Assembly: GCF_005780165.1 (NCBI RefSeq)
Contig: NZ_VAUV01000004.1
Location: 248,001 to 312,000 of the forward strand
Length of the DNA stretch: 64,000 nucleotides
Reading direction: 5' to 3'
DNA from: Phragmitibacter flavus
GTDB taxonomy: Bacteria; Verrucomicrobiota; Verrucomicrobiia; Verrucomicrobiales; Verrucomicrobiaceae
Part shown: one piece after another, positions 15,020 through 24,633 of the stretch
Layout of the letters: every line of letters starts with the position of its first letter
Numbering within the stretch: the stretch's first letter is position 1
Position numbers and translations under genes: made by a program
The notes under the pieces: generated by a model
The model's input: only the letters and a program-made list of their open reading frames with translations
What the model was told of the DNA's origin: nothing
Databases searched by the model: none

Positions 15020-15772
15020 ATGAAACTCGTCTCCTGGAACGTCAACGGTGTCCGCGCTTGTCTGGACAAGGGTCTGCGCGAATACCTTCATAGCACCAAC
15101 GCCGATGTCGTCTGCCTCCAAGAAGTGAAAGCCGAGCAACATCAGGCCGACCTCACCTGGCTTGAAGGCTACCAAGTTCTGTGGAATCCAGCGGTCAAAA
15201 AAGGCTACAGCGGCACCGCCGTCCTCACCCGCAACAACTTCGCCGCCCACGCGCTTGGCATGGGTTTGGTCGAACACGACAACGAAGGTCGTGTCATCTC
15301 AGTGGAGTTTCCCGATTTCCATCTCGTCAACGTCTACACCCCCAACGCCCAAAACGAACTTGCACGACTGCCCTACCGTTTGAAGTGGGACGAAGCCTTT
15401 CGTCTTTATGTCAAACGGCTCGAAACCACCAAACCCGTGCTTGCCTGCGGCGATTTCAACGTGGCCCACAAGGAAATCGACATCGCCCGGCCCAAGGAAA
15501 ACCGCTTCAGTCCCGGCTTCAGCGACGAGGAGCGCGCCAGTTTCACCACCCTGCTCGACAGCGGCTTCATCGACACCTTCCGGCACTTCGACCAGCGTCC
15601 ACAACAATACTCCTGGTGGAGCTACCGCGCCGGTGCGCGTGGCAAAAACGTCGGCTGGCGCATCGACTACTGGCTCGCCTCCGAAGCCCTCAAACCACGC
15701 CTCAAAGCCGCCCGTATCCGTCAGGAAATTCACGGCTCCGACCACTGTCCGGTCGAGTTGGAAATCGCATAG
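15020..15772 (+). CDS. xthA: Exodeoxyribonuclease III (AP endonuclease)
   Basis: The 250-residue protein starts MKLVSWNVNGVRA and has LQEVKAE with the metal-binding Glu at 35. It also has GDFNVAHKEIDIARP with the active-site Asp-Asn, and the terminal GSDHCPVELE motif. These are the standard motifs of the ExoIII / Mg-dependent AP endonuclease family in base excision repair. The ATG at 15020 is 15 bases inside a longer frame and matches the family's N-terminus. It is divergent from the Gfo/Idh/MocA gene. Its stop lies a few bases from the stop of the convergent MFS gene. Confidence 0.95.
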   Translation: MKLVSWNVNGVRACLDKGLREYLHSTNADVVCLQEVKAEQHQADLTWLEGYQVLWNPAVKKGYSGTAVLTRNNFAAHALGMGLVEHDNEGRVISVEFPDFHLVNVYTPNAQNELARLPYRLKWDEAFRLYVKRLETTKPVLACGDFNVAHKEIDIARPKENRFSPGFSDEERASFTTLLDSGFIDTFRHFDQRPQQYSWWSYRAGARGKNVGWRIDYWLASEALKPRLKAARIRQEIHGSDHCPVELEIA

Positions 15773-15776
15773 ACGA

Positions 15777-16994
15777 CTAAATTACCACGGGTTCGACCAC
15801 CGTGGTCTGCCCTTGGGGAGCGCGTAGTTTCAAGGCCAGCACCAGCGTCACCAGCATCAGTGCCGCCGCCACCCAAAACGGCGTGCGGCCGTAGTGGTCA
15901 AGTCCGCGATCCATGCCCAACAGCCAGCCGCCCATCCAGGCACCAATCGCCCGGCCAAGACTGGCAAACGATTGCAGCAGTCCCAATGCCCGACCCTGCC
16001 AGGCCGCATCCACACTTCGTGAAGCCAGTCCGTTGAGAGTCGGCTGAACCAAACTGTTGCCGGCCGCCACCAGGCAGCACACGATCACAAGTGAAGTTAC
16101 ACTGCCAACCAACGGCAGGAGCACAAAACCGATCAACAGGAAAAGCATCCCTGACCTTGCCAGAGGCACTTCTCCATACTTCGGGAGCAATCGACGGATC
16201 AAACCGCCCTGAATCAGCACCCCCACCACCCCGATGGTCGCCAGGATGTAGCCAATGTGAGTCTGGTCTAGGTCGAAGCGTTTTTCACCAAACAAGGCAA
16301 ACGTCATCGTCATGATCGCAAACGCCGCCAGCGACAGAAAATATCCGACCGCCACCGTGAAAAAAAGCGGGGCATCACTGTGTTTGGGAAGTGCACTCAG
16401 CGGCAGTTGCGGACCATGCTGTTTGCGGCGTTCCGCCGTGTGGGTCTCCGGCAGCGACGTGGCCACCAACAGCGCATTGATCAAACACAACACCCCAACA
16501 AAAATGAAGGGTGCTTGTGCGGAGATCTGTTCGGAGAGGATGCCCCCCAACGCAGGCCCGATAATAAACCCAAGTCCAAACGCCGCCCCGATCAACCCCA
16601 TCGCCTTCGACCGCTCTTCCGGGGTGGTGATGTCCGCGATGTAAGCCTGGGCAGCCGCCACATTGCCGCCAGATGCACCGTCAATGATCCGGGCCACAAA
16701 AAGCATCGCGAGCGTGTTGGCAGATCCCATCAAAAAATAGCCCGCCGCAGACCCCAGCACGCTGAACAACAACACCGGTCGACGCCCATAGCGGTCGGAA
16801 AGTTTCCCCCACAGTGGAGCCGTGAAAAACACCAGCAAAGAGAACACCCCTATAAGAAGGCCGTTCTGGGTCTCGGTGGCATTGAACTTCTCTGCATAAA
16901 GCGGCAGCACCGGTATGCAAACCCCAAAGCCAATGGTGCTCAGCAGAATGGTGAGGAAGATGACGAAGAATTGAGATTTGCGGGATGCTTGCAC
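15777..16994 (-). CDS. MFS transporter, TetA-like drug efflux family
   Basis: The 405-residue membrane protein has twelve predicted helices and motif A (GKLSDRYGRRPVLL) between helices 2 and 3. Motif C-like GAAFGLGFIIGPALGG lies in helix 5. The pattern fits the 12-helix DHA1/TetA drug:proton antiporters. A long hydrophilic loop (LPETHTAERRKQHG...) separates the two halves. The substrate is not predictable. The upstream region toward 17219 holds an AT-rich stretch shared with the divergent acyltransferase-like gene. Confidence 0.88.
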   Translation of the reverse strand: MQASRKSQFFVIFLTILLSTIGFGVCIPVLPLYAEKFNATETQNGLLIGVFSLLVFFTAPLWGKLSDRYGRRPVLLFSVLGSAAGYFLMGSANTLAMLFVARIIDGASGGNVAAAQAYIADITTPEERSKAMGLIGAAFGLGFIIGPALGGILSEQISAQAPFIFVGVLCLINALLVATSLPETHTAERRKQHGPQLPLSALPKHSDAPLFFTVAVGYFLSLAAFAIMTMTFALFGEKRFDLDQTHIGYILATIGVVGVLIQGGLIRRLLPKYGEVPLARSGMLFLLIGFVLLPLVGSVTSLVIVCCLVAAGNSLVQPTLNGLASRSVDAAWQGRALGLLQSFASLGRAIGAWMGGWLLGMDRGLDHYGRTPFWVAAALMLVTLVLALKLRAPQGQTTVVEPVVI

Positions 16995-17219
16995 GAGATC
17001 GATACACTGAGCGGGGAAGCCTCATTGCGCAAGTTCTGCATCATCTTGAAACATCGCCATCGTCAACTCCAAGATGAACCTTTGCGAATCGTTTCCAATG
17101 CTTATGCATCAGATTCACTAATGCAAATACCACAAGCTCAACTACTTAAAGACGGCTTAGGATAAAAAATACGCAATTCTACTTATAGATTTTTTAAAAA
17201 AATGATGAAGGGTGGCTTC

Positions 17220-17999
17220 ATGAGCACCGTGCAACACACGCACCCATCGATTGCCGGACTCCCCGACAGCCTCGTGGTCCAGGATATCATCCGTGCGTCA
17301 GGACTAAAACTGGTCATCCTGCCTCCCAGCGTTCAGGCGCTCAAAAAGAACGCTGGAGTGTGGGTGCATGAAAGCTCCTTGATGGAAATCCGCCGCTTCC
17401 GCGGTTCGATGTGCCTGTCCAATGGTCTTGTGCCACCTGAGGCGGTTGATGCCACGGGGTGCCATTTTCTCGCCTGCGATTCCGTCAACCATCACCTCAT
17501 GATGGTGCAATCCAACGGGCGTCTCGCCGCCTGTCTGCGGGTGCGAATGCATCCTGTCGGCACCACAGCCTCAGGACTGCGCATGTTCGAGTCCATCCGC
17601 CGCTTTCCACCTTCCTCCCACGGCAGCAGTGTCATCAACGACCTGATTTTGCAGGCGCGGCAGCAGCAATTGGGCGTGGCAGAATTAGGTGGCTGGGTCA
17701 TGTCCCCAGAACGCCGTGATTGCAAGGGTGCCGCACTTCTTCCCATCATTGCTTGGGCCTTGGTTCAGCAACTTGGAGGCGCGTTGATGCTGGAGCACGC
17801 CGATGCCTCCGGCGAAACTCCCGCCATACTGCGGGGTTTGGGCCAGCCGCTGTCCTACCTTGGCCAGCGCATCGCCCCCGTCCCAAATACTCACTACGGC
17901 CGCCCGATGGAAGTGCTTGGCGCCTTCTCCAACCAGCCGCCCGATCCTCTTCAGCGCATCCTGGACAGCCTGACTGAACTCATAAGCTCAGCCACTTGA
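17220..17999 (+). CDS. GNAT-like acyltransferase (PEP-CTERM/autoinducer-synthase-like), unconfirmed
   Basis: The 259-residue protein is soluble. The central part (CHFLACDSVNHHLMMVQSNG ... LAACLRVRMHP) and the stretch VAELGGWVMSPERRDCKGAA resemble the strand, E-x-G-x-W-V and acyl-CoA-loop order of N-acyltransferases related to FeeM and autoinducer synthases. A helix and a LMLEHAD strand follow. This reading is moderate only. The start is placed at 17220 because AGGGTGG lies 5 bases before it, inside a slightly longer frame from 17202. An AT-rich tract just upstream (17160-17200) makes a likely promoter. It faces the DUF1080 gene. Confidence 0.5.
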   Translation: MSTVQHTHPSIAGLPDSLVVQDIIRASGLKLVILPPSVQALKKNAGVWVHESSLMEIRRFRGSMCLSNGLVPPEAVDATGCHFLACDSVNHHLMMVQSNGRLAACLRVRMHPVGTTASGLRMFESIRRFPPSSHGSSVINDLILQARQQQLGVAELGGWVMSPERRDCKGAALLPIIAWALVQQLGGALMLEHADASGETPAILRGLGQPLSYLGQRIAPVPNTHYGRPMEVLGAFSNQPPDPLQRILDSLTELISSAT

Positions 18000-18059
18000 G
18001 CTTTTAGCGATTCATTAATTGCCGTCGTGCGAGAGGGGTAACGGAGAGGTTCGACTACC

Positions 18060-18680
18060 TCAAGGCAGTTCCTTGAGCTGAATGTGACGATACTCCATCT
18101 GACCGCGATCCCCTTCAAGGCCGATGGGTCCGGTGGCGGGAAGTGCCAGCGCAGCTTCAAGAACCTCACCGTTGCATTCGCAATGCGCGACATTGTCTTT
18201 CACCGTCACCGTGATCTGATTCCATTCCTGCGGTTGGTAGTTTTTCAGCTCAGTATACGGTCCGGCAACAAGGTAATCACGGCATTGCAGCTGCGGTTTA
18301 CGAACAAAGACCCCGCTGTCCGCATTGGGCGAGGCGCGGAACTCGAGCTTCAAAATGAAATCCTTCGGAAACTCGGCCACCGTGTAAATCTGAGCGATAA
18401 GACGTTCCGCCCCCTTCGGAAAGTTCACGGTGAGGATGCCGTCCTTGGCGCTGTAACGGCCATCATCGGATGAGGCAGTCTTGCCTTCAAAATTGGCGAT
18501 GATCTCTCCGGCTTGAGTCGCCTTCTTGTCCGTCTTGGCGCGGAAACACCAGCCGCTGAGATCCTTGCCGTTGAACAGGGAAACAAATCCCGGTTCAGGT
18601 TTCCATTCCTCCGCGTTGGAACTGGCGGTGCTGATGATGCTGACGATGGACAGAACGGTGAGAGCAAGGAAACGATGCAT
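18060..18680 (-). CDS. DUF1080 (3-keto-disaccharide hydrolase-like) secreted protein
   Basis: The 206-residue protein has a signal peptide (MHRFLALTVLSIVSIISTAS). It then has FVSLFNGKDLSGW, the hallmark opening of DUF1080 / 3-keto-disaccharide hydrolase domains, with a concanavalin-like beta-sandwich fold. Later marks are FILKLEFRAS, DSGVFVRKP, WNQITVTVKDN and the closing GPIGLEGDRGQMEYRHIQLK. Members are thought to bind or cleave glycosides outside the cytoplasm. This class is amplified in Verrucomicrobiota and often lies near Gfo/Idh/MocA enzymes, as here. Confidence 0.9.
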   Translation of the reverse strand: MHRFLALTVLSIVSIISTASSNAEEWKPEPGFVSLFNGKDLSGWCFRAKTDKKATQAGEIIANFEGKTASSDDGRYSAKDGILTVNFPKGAERLIAQIYTVAEFPKDFILKLEFRASPNADSGVFVRKPQLQCRDYLVAGPYTELKNYQPQEWNQITVTVKDNVAHCECNGEVLEAALALPATGPIGLEGDRGQMEYRHIQLKELP

Positions 18681-18868
18681 GCTTGGAAGTGGCTGGATGT
18701 TTTAGACCGATTGAGATTGAGCCGGGTATAACGTGATCGAACTGGCAAACCTCACACCGATTTACGATCAGCCGATCGCGCATTTGCTCGCAACGGAGCA
18801 GTCAATGCTTTGCCCTCAGCACTCCCGTTTTAAAAAATTCCATTGACCGCGCCTCCAAAACAGTGAAG

Positions 18869-18884
18869 ATGAATTCACATTCAT
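18869..18884. promoter_or_regulatory. Candidate TetR operator upstream of the efflux operon
   Basis: ATGAAT-TCAC-ATTCAT is a 6+6 inverted repeat with a 4-base spacer, ending five bases before the TetR start codon. Repressors of this family commonly bind such palindromes to control their own operon. The role here is inferred from position. Confidence 0.5.
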
Positions 18885-18888
18885 AAAC

Positions 18889-19527
18889 ATGAACACCGCT
18901 TCCGCTTCTCCACCCCGACGTCTGCGCGAACGCCAGCGTAAACTTGAGAATTTGTTGGATGCCGCTGGTGAGGTTTTTGCGAAGAAGGGATTTCACAACA
19001 CCTCCATGGAAGACATCGCTGCGGCTGCGGAGTATGCGACGGGAACGCTCTATCGGTATTTCCCCAGCAAAGAAGCTTTGTATGTGGGACTGCTGGAAAG
19101 CCGATATGCTGCGGTTATTGCCGAGGTCAAATCGCGCGTCGCCCAAACGGACAATCCTCTCGACGGACTGCGGGCCGTGATCTCCGCCCAAGTGGATTCC
19201 ATGCGCCGCGACCTGTCCATTCTGCAAATTTTCTTCGGTGAACGGATGGAGGCGGGCAGCAAGTCGGACAGGTGGGCTCACATCGAATCGTTGCATCAAG
19301 AGTTCCACGAATGGCTGGCGGAAGGATTTGCCAGGGGACAACTGGCAGGCGTATTCTTACCCGGTGATCCCAAGCTCTACGTCATGGCCATCCAGGGCAT
19401 GCTTTCAGCGCTGTTGCGTGATTGGGTCAAAAGTTCGGGACCGACGGCGGACATCGAGCAACAAAAGAATTTCCTCATTGAGTTTTCTCTTCGTGCCATC
19501 TGCGTCAATCCAACCCAAACTTCATGA
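18889..19527 (+). CDS. TetR/AcrR-family transcriptional regulator of the RND operon
   Basis: The 212-residue protein has the TetR DNA-binding domain at residues about 15-60: LDAAGEVFAKKGFHNTSMED, then ATGTLYRYFPSKEALY, a canonical TetR helix-turn-helix. The ligand-binding half is helical and variable. Its stop overlaps the start of the adaptor gene by four bases (ATGA), so it is the first gene of an operon with the membrane fusion protein and the RND pump. It most likely represses that operon until a toxic compound binds. The palindrome at 18869-18884 is the probable operator. Confidence 0.93.
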   Translation: MNTASASPPRRLRERQRKLENLLDAAGEVFAKKGFHNTSMEDIAAAAEYATGTLYRYFPSKEALYVGLLESRYAAVIAEVKSRVAQTDNPLDGLRAVISAQVDSMRRDLSILQIFFGERMEAGSKSDRWAHIESLHQEFHEWLAEGFARGQLAGVFLPGDPKLYVMAIQGMLSALLRDWVKSSGPTADIEQQKNFLIEFSLRAICVNPTQTS

Positions 19528-20744
19528 ACTTCATCCAACCCACGCTGCTCAGCGCGCTGGCCATCCCGACCACTTTGTTGTTGATGACCTCCTGCGGAGA
19601 AAAACCTTCCCAAGCCCCTCCGGCTCGACCTCCCCAGGCAGTCATTGTTGCCACCGTTGAACAAAAAACGGTGCCGATCTACGTGGAAAACGTCGCGCAA
19701 ACCGAAGCAAACGCCACCGTTGAGATCCGCGCACGCGTTCAGGGTTTTCTCATGGACGCCCCGTTTAAGGAGGGCGGTTACGTCAAAAAAGGCGACCTGC
19801 TGTTCCAGATTGATCCGAAGCCGTATCAGGCCGCCGTTGACCAGGCTCAGGCGAATGTCACCAAAGCCGATGCCACCCTTGGCCGCGCCAATGCGGACGT
19901 GGACCGCATCAAACCGCTGGTCGAGCAACGTGCCATCTCCCAGCAGGAACTGGACAACGCCATCGCCACGGCCAAGGTTGCCGAGGCGGATCTCCTCGCT
20001 GCCAGGGCCGGACTGACGACCGCCCAACTTGAACTGGGCTACACCACCATGCGCGCGCCGTTTGATGGATTGATCGGAGCCCGACAAGTTGATGTGGGAA
20101 ATTTCGTTGGCAACACGGCGGACACCACCCTGCTCGCCACCATTTCCACCACCGATCCCATGCGCGCCACCTTCCACGTGGCCGAAGCGAACTATCTGCG
20201 CTACCAACGCCGGTTCATGGGTGATGAAGCGGCGGCGGAGGAACACAGTGCGGCCATGGCTTTCGATCTGATCCTCAGCGACGGCAGCACCTACGCCCAC
20301 AAGGGCAAATTTGACTTTGCCGAACGCGCCCTGGATGCGCGAGCCGGGACCTTGAAACTGGTGGTTACCTTCCCCAATCCGGAACTGCTGCTGCGACCCG
20401 GACAATTTGCAAGAGTTCGCGCCATGCCCGAAGAACGGCCCGACGCAATCCTCGTTCCGCAGCGCGCCGTGATCACCACCCAAAGTGCGCAGTCCGTCAT
20501 GGTCGTTGGCGAAGGCAACAAGGTGGAGGTCCGCCCCATCAAAACTTCCACCCGGTTTCAAGATCAGTGGATCGTCACCACCGGCCTCAAGGCAGGCGAG
20601 AAAGTGATCATTGAAGGTCTGCAAAAAGCCGCCCCCGGCATCGTGGTGAACCCCATGGACCCTCCGCCCGATGAAGCCCCGGCAGCCGAACCGGCCAAGC
20701 CATCCGCCACCCCAGCAGCGGAAGAAGCGCCATCCGCCAAGTAA
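19524..20744 (+). CDS. RND efflux periplasmic adaptor (membrane fusion protein), lipoprotein
   Basis: The 406-residue protein has a lipoprotein signal with LLLMTSC, so it is anchored in the inner membrane and spans the periplasm. The order is standard: biotinyl-lipoyl half (VEIRARVQGFLMDAPFKEGG), alpha-helical hairpin (QAQANVTKADATLGRANADV ... IAEADLLAA-like), second lipoyl half (YTTMRAPFDGLIG), then beta-barrel and membrane-proximal domains. The C-terminus is Pro/Ala-rich. It bridges the AcrB-like pump to an outer-membrane channel; no TolC gene is in the operon. It overlaps the TetR gene by four bases. Confidence 0.95.
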   Translation: MNFIQPTLLSALAIPTTLLLMTSCGEKPSQAPPARPPQAVIVATVEQKTVPIYVENVAQTEANATVEIRARVQGFLMDAPFKEGGYVKKGDLLFQIDPKPYQAAVDQAQANVTKADATLGRANADVDRIKPLVEQRAISQQELDNAIATAKVAEADLLAARAGLTTAQLELGYTTMRAPFDGLIGARQVDVGNFVGNTADTTLLATISTTDPMRATFHVAEANYLRYQRRFMGDEAAAEEHSAAMAFDLILSDGSTYAHKGKFDFAERALDARAGTLKLVVTFPNPELLLRPGQFARVRAMPEERPDAILVPQRAVITTQSAQSVMVVGEGNKVEVRPIKTSTRFQDQWIVTTGLKAGEKVIIEGLQKAAPGIVVNPMDPPPDEAPAAEPAKPSATPAAEEAPSAK

Positions 20745-20772
20745 CCCACCCAGCCGGAGACCTTCCCTTCCC

Positions 20773-23700
20773 ATGGCCCAATTTTTTATCCAACGCCGCG
20801 TTTTTGCGATGGTGCTTTCCATCCTGATCGTGCTGGTCGGATGGCTCGGACTCAACTCCCTGCCCATCGCCCGCTACCCCAACATGACCCCGCCAACCAT
20901 CCAGGTCACGGCGGTCTACCCGGGTGCCAGCTCCCAAGTGGTCGAGGAAACCGTCACGACTCCGCTCGAACTCGAAATCAGCGGGGCTGAAGACATGCTC
21001 TACATGTCCAGCGGCAGCACCAGTGATGGCCAAAGCTCCATCAAAGTCACTTTCAAGGTCGGCAAAAACATTGATGACGCCGCGGTCGATGTGCAGAACC
21101 GCGTCGCCCGTGCCCAGGCGAAACTGCCGACCGATGTGGTCCGCAATGGCATCACCGTGACCAAACAATCGCCGGACATGCTGCTGGTGTTTGCCCTGAG
21201 TTCACCGGACGGGACCTATGACGATTTGTTCCTCAACAACTACGCGTTCCTCAACCTGCAATCTGAACTCGCCCGCGTTCCCGGTGTCGGCGCAGTGAAC
21301 ATCTTCACCCAAAAAGATTATTCCATGCGGGTCTGGTTGCAGCCGGACAAACTCGCCAAGCTCGGCCTTACTGCCAGCGACGTCTCCAATGCCCTCGCCG
21401 AACAAAACGTGCAGGCAGCCGCCGGTCAGATCGGGGCACCACCGGCCGAAAGCGGCGTGGAGTTTCAATTTTCCGTCAACGTCAAAGGCCGCCTCGTTCA
21501 GCCCGAGGAATTTGGAGAAATCGTCATCACCACCCTTGCCGATGGCACCGTGGTCAGATTACGTGACGTCGCCCGCACCGAGCTCGGTGGCAAGGACTAC
21601 GCCAGCTTCGGTCGTATCAATGGGTCGCCCGCCGCACTGATCGGCATATTCCAGCTGCCCACCGCGAATGCGCTTTCCACCGCCCAGGCGGCCCAGGAAA
21701 AGATGGATGAACTCTCCAAGGCCTTTCCTGTCGGCATGGAGGCCAAGGTGAGCTTCGACACCACCCGCGTCGTCACCGCCTCCATGGAACAGGTCATGCA
21801 CACCCTGGTCGAGGCATTTATTCTTGTGCTTGTCGTGGTCTTTGTGTTCCTCGGCAACTGGCGCGCCACCTTCATCCCCATGCTGGCGGTGCCCGTGTCT
21901 TTGATCGGCACGTTCGCGGTGTTTGGTCCGCTCGGATTCACCATCAACACGCTGACCCTCTTTGCTCTTGTGCTGGCGATTGGCATTGTGGTGGATGACG
22001 CCATCGTTGTTGTCGAAGCCGTGGAGCATCATATTGAAAACGGGCTCAGTCCGCTCGATGCCACCAAGCAGGCCATGCATGAAGTCTCTGGACCCGTCAT
22101 CGCCATCGCGCTGGTGTTGTGCTCGGTCTTCATCCCCGTCTCGTTCATGGGAGGGATCACCGGCCAGCTCTACCAGCAGTTTGCCATCACGCTGTCCGTG
22201 TCCGTCATCATCTCCGCCATCGTCGCGCTTTCGCTCACCCCCGCGTTGTGCGTTATGCTGCTGCGCCCGCGCAAGCCCTCCAAAGGACCCGTGGCCCGTG
22301 CGCTTGGTGCCTTCAACCGCTTTTTCAACCGCATCACCAACGGTTATGTCAACGCCTGCAAATGGTTGATCCGCTACGCCGTCATCGCGCTCGTGTTGCT
22401 CCTTGGCATCTACACCGGCATCATCGGATTGCTCAACCGGCTCCCCACCTCCTTCCTGCCGGACGAAGATCTCGGATACCTGTTTGTCATCACCACCCTG
22501 CCCGATGGAGCCTCACAGGAACGGACCGACAAGGTGTTGCGCAAAGTCGAAGGGCTGCTTCAGGAAACCCCGGGTGTCAGTGACGTGATCACCATTGGCG
22601 GACTCAACCTCCTCAGTGGCGCGCGCAGTTCCAGCGCCGGTGTTTGCATCGTCTCCCTCAAGGACTGGAAGGAACGCACCGATCCCGATTCCCAGGTGGC
22701 GAACATTGTGCCAGCCATCTTTGCCAAGGTCAGCCAGATCCCCGAGGCGATGATCATCCCCACTGCCCCGCCGCCGATTCAAGGGCTCGGCAATGCCGGT
22801 GGCGTGCAGTTTGAATTGCAGGACCGCAGCGGCGGAACGCCCGAAGAGTTGCAGGCCGTCACCAATCAGTTCATCGGTGCCGCCAACCAGCATCCCGATC
22901 TGGCCCGTGTCTTCACCTTTTTCAGCACCAAGGTTCCCCAAACCTTCGTGGATCTGGATCGCGACAAAATCAAAACGCTCGGCATCCCGCTCGACAGCGT
23001 CTTCGGTGCCCTGCAGACTTATCTTGGCGGACTCTATGTCAACGACCTCACCCTGTTTGGTCGCAGCTTCCAGGTCAAAGTTCAGGCGGAGCCCGAGTAT
23101 CGCATGCAGCCCGAAGACATTTATAACATCTACACCCGCAGTGCCGATGGCACCATGGTTCCGTTCAGCACCTTTGCGAAGGTCGAAACCACCACCGGGG
23201 CCGACCTGCTCCCGCACTACAACACTTATCGCACGGCAGAGATCTCCGCCACCGGCGCGCCCGGCATCAGCTCCGGTCAGGTCATTGCAGCGATGGAAGA
23301 CCTCGCCAAAGATCACGTGCCCGCTGGTTATGCCTATGAATGGACCGGCACCGCGCTTCAGGAAAAGGAAGCCGGAGGCCAGCAATCGGTGATTCTCGGC
23401 CTTGCCCTGCTGTTCGTTTTCCTGGTGCTCGCCGCCCAGTATGAGAGCTGGACCGTCCCGTTCGCCGTGTTGTTTGGACTTCCCATCGGCGTCTTCGGAG
23501 CGTTCTTTGGTGCCTGGATGCGCGGCCTCACCAACGATGTCTACGTGCAGATTGGACTCGTCATGTTGATCGGTCTGGCCGCCAAAAACGCCATCCTCAT
23601 CGTCGAATTCGCCAAGACCCGTCGCGAGAGCGGCATGGGCATCCAGGAGGCTGCATTGGAAGGTGCTCGACTTCGACTGAGGCCCATCATCATGACTTCG

Positions 23701-23940
23701 CTCGCCTTCATCCTCGGGGTGCTGCCGCTGGTCATCTCCACCGGTGCGGGTTCCGCCAGTCGGCAGAGCTTGGGAACCGCCGTGTTTTTCGGCATGAGCG
23801 CGGCCACCCTCATCGGCGTGTTTTTTATCCCCTGGTTGTATGCGGTCGTTCAAGGCATCTCCGAAAAAATCACCGGTCCCCCCGAATTCAAGAAACCACC
23901 GGCGGTCGGTGAAAACGCCTCGCCAGCCGCGCATTCTTGA
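20773..23940 (+). CDS. RND multidrug efflux pump, AcrB/MexB (HAE1) type
   Basis: The 1055-residue inner-membrane pump starts MAQFFIQRRVFAMVLSILIV. It has PTIQVTAVYPGAS in the porter domain and the helix-4 proton relay GIVVDDAIVVVEAVEHH with the paired aspartates. The second half repeats the fold (GLAAKNAILIVEFAKTRRE). Length and motif order fit HAE1 pumps that use the proton gradient to expel hydrophobic drugs. I start at 20773, 28 bases after the adaptor stop; the upstream in-frame extension overlaps the adaptor and is low-complexity. TetR, adaptor and pump form one transcription unit. Confidence 0.96.
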   Translation: MAQFFIQRRVFAMVLSILIVLVGWLGLNSLPIARYPNMTPPTIQVTAVYPGASSQVVEETVTTPLELEISGAEDMLYMSSGSTSDGQSSIKVTFKVGKNIDDAAVDVQNRVARAQAKLPTDVVRNGITVTKQSPDMLLVFALSSPDGTYDDLFLNNYAFLNLQSELARVPGVGAVNIFTQKDYSMRVWLQPDKLAKLGLTASDVSNALAEQNVQAAAGQIGAPPAESGVEFQFSVNVKGRLVQPEEFGEIVITTLADGTVVRLRDVARTELGGKDYASFGRINGSPAALIGIFQLPTANALSTAQAAQEKMDELSKAFPVGMEAKVSFDTTRVVTASMEQVMHTLVEAFILVLVVVFVFLGNWRATFIPMLAVPVSLIGTFAVFGPLGFTINTLTLFALVLAIGIVVDDAIVVVEAVEHHIENGLSPLDATKQAMHEVSGPVIAIALVLCSVFIPVSFMGGITGQLYQQFAITLSVSVIISAIVALSLTPALCVMLLRPRKPSKGPVARALGAFNRFFNRITNGYVNACKWLIRYAVIALVLLLGIYTGIIGLLNRLPTSFLPDEDLGYLFVITTLPDGASQERTDKVLRKVEGLLQETPGVSDVITIGGLNLLSGARSSSAGVCIVSLKDWKERTDPDSQVANIVPAIFAKVSQIPEAMIIPTAPPPIQGLGNAGGVQFELQDRSGGTPEELQAVTNQFIGAANQHPDLARVFTFFSTKVPQTFVDLDRDKIKTLGIPLDSVFGALQTYLGGLYVNDLTLFGRSFQVKVQAEPEYRMQPEDIYNIYTRSADGTMVPFSTFAKVETTTGADLLPHYNTYRTAEISATGAPGISSGQVIAAMEDLAKDHVPAGYAYEWTGTALQEKEAGGQQSVILGLALLFVFLVLAAQYESWTVPFAVLFGLPIGVFGAFFGAWMRGLTNDVYVQIGLVMLIGLAAKNAILIVEFAKTRRESGMGIQEAALEGARLRLRPIIMTSLAFILGVLPLVISTGAGSASRQSLGTAVFFGMSAATLIGVFFIPWLYAVVQGISEKITGPPEFKKPPAVGENASPAAHS

Positions 23941-24024
23941 TCCATCAATTCCCCCAATATCGGCTTCACTTCGACGTTGCACCTGCTTCGATTGTTTCAA
24001 CACCCACTCGCCCCATCAAATGAA

Positions 24025-24633
24025 ATGAAATGTCCCGCCTGCGCTGCAGACGAACTGCAAGAACTCAGCCCCACCTGCCCCAGCTGTGGTTTTCATCTCG
24101 CATCGTTGGATCGAATGATGGGCATCCCGCCCAAGTTGCGGTCCGGCATCACGGATCTGGTGGGCTTCCTCAGCAAACGACAGGTCGCCAAACTCACCAG
24201 CCATCTTCACGAACTCACTTTGCAGTTCCCCCAATGCCGGTTTGCCGCCGTGCTGGTGGAAGCTCCGGCCAAGGTGCCCTTTCCGGTTTATGTGTTCTGG
24301 TTGTTCAATAAAGGAGGCATTGCTGCACCGATGGAAAAAGGGGGCGATTGCCGCGTCGTGCTGCTGGTGATCGACACCAACACCGCCAGCTGCGCCTGCA
24401 TGGTCGGTTACGGACTGGAGCCCTTCTTCACCGGCGAACGTCTGCAGCGCATCACCGACTCAGCACTGCCCTACCTGCTATGCCGCGAATTCTCCGACGC
24501 TTTTCATGCCTCTCTTGATGTCGTTCAGCAACAGCTGCATGAAATGTCACAGGACATTCCACGCCTGTATGGAATCCGCGAACAGGGCCAGGGTCAGATC
24601 CAGGATCAAGCCGGTGAGTCTTTCGCCTACTGA
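24025..24633 (+). CDS. Zinc-ribbon protein with TPM (YgcG-like) domain
   Basis: The 202-residue protein begins MKCPACAADELQELSPTCPS, a CxxC...CxxC zinc ribbon. A TPM-domain-like region follows (LVGFLSKRQVAKLTSHLHEL, VFWLFNKG, CRVVLLVIDTNTASCACMVG, GYGLEPFF). TPM domains occur in proteins implicated in membrane-complex assembly and acid phosphatase activity. There is no clear membrane segment. Start choice: ATG at 24025 gives the zinc ribbon at once. Its stop abuts the stop of the convergent polyprenyl synthase gene. Confidence 0.75.
   Translation: MKCPACAADELQELSPTCPSCGFHLASLDRMMGIPPKLRSGITDLVGFLSKRQVAKLTSHLHELTLQFPQCRFAAVLVEAPAKVPFPVYVFWLFNKGGIAAPMEKGGDCRVVLLVIDTNTASCACMVGYGLEPFFTGERLQRITDSALPYLLCREFSDAFHASLDVVQQQLHEMSQDIPRLYGIREQGQGQIQDQAGESFAY

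Noticed and set aside
19377-20867. Long antisense frame over the RND adaptor gene
   Set aside because: It is the shadow of a high-GC gene with strong motif support on the other strand. The Gly/Asp/His-rich translation has no domain. The same holds for the long frames at 22513-24003, 34073-35662 and 10852-12657.
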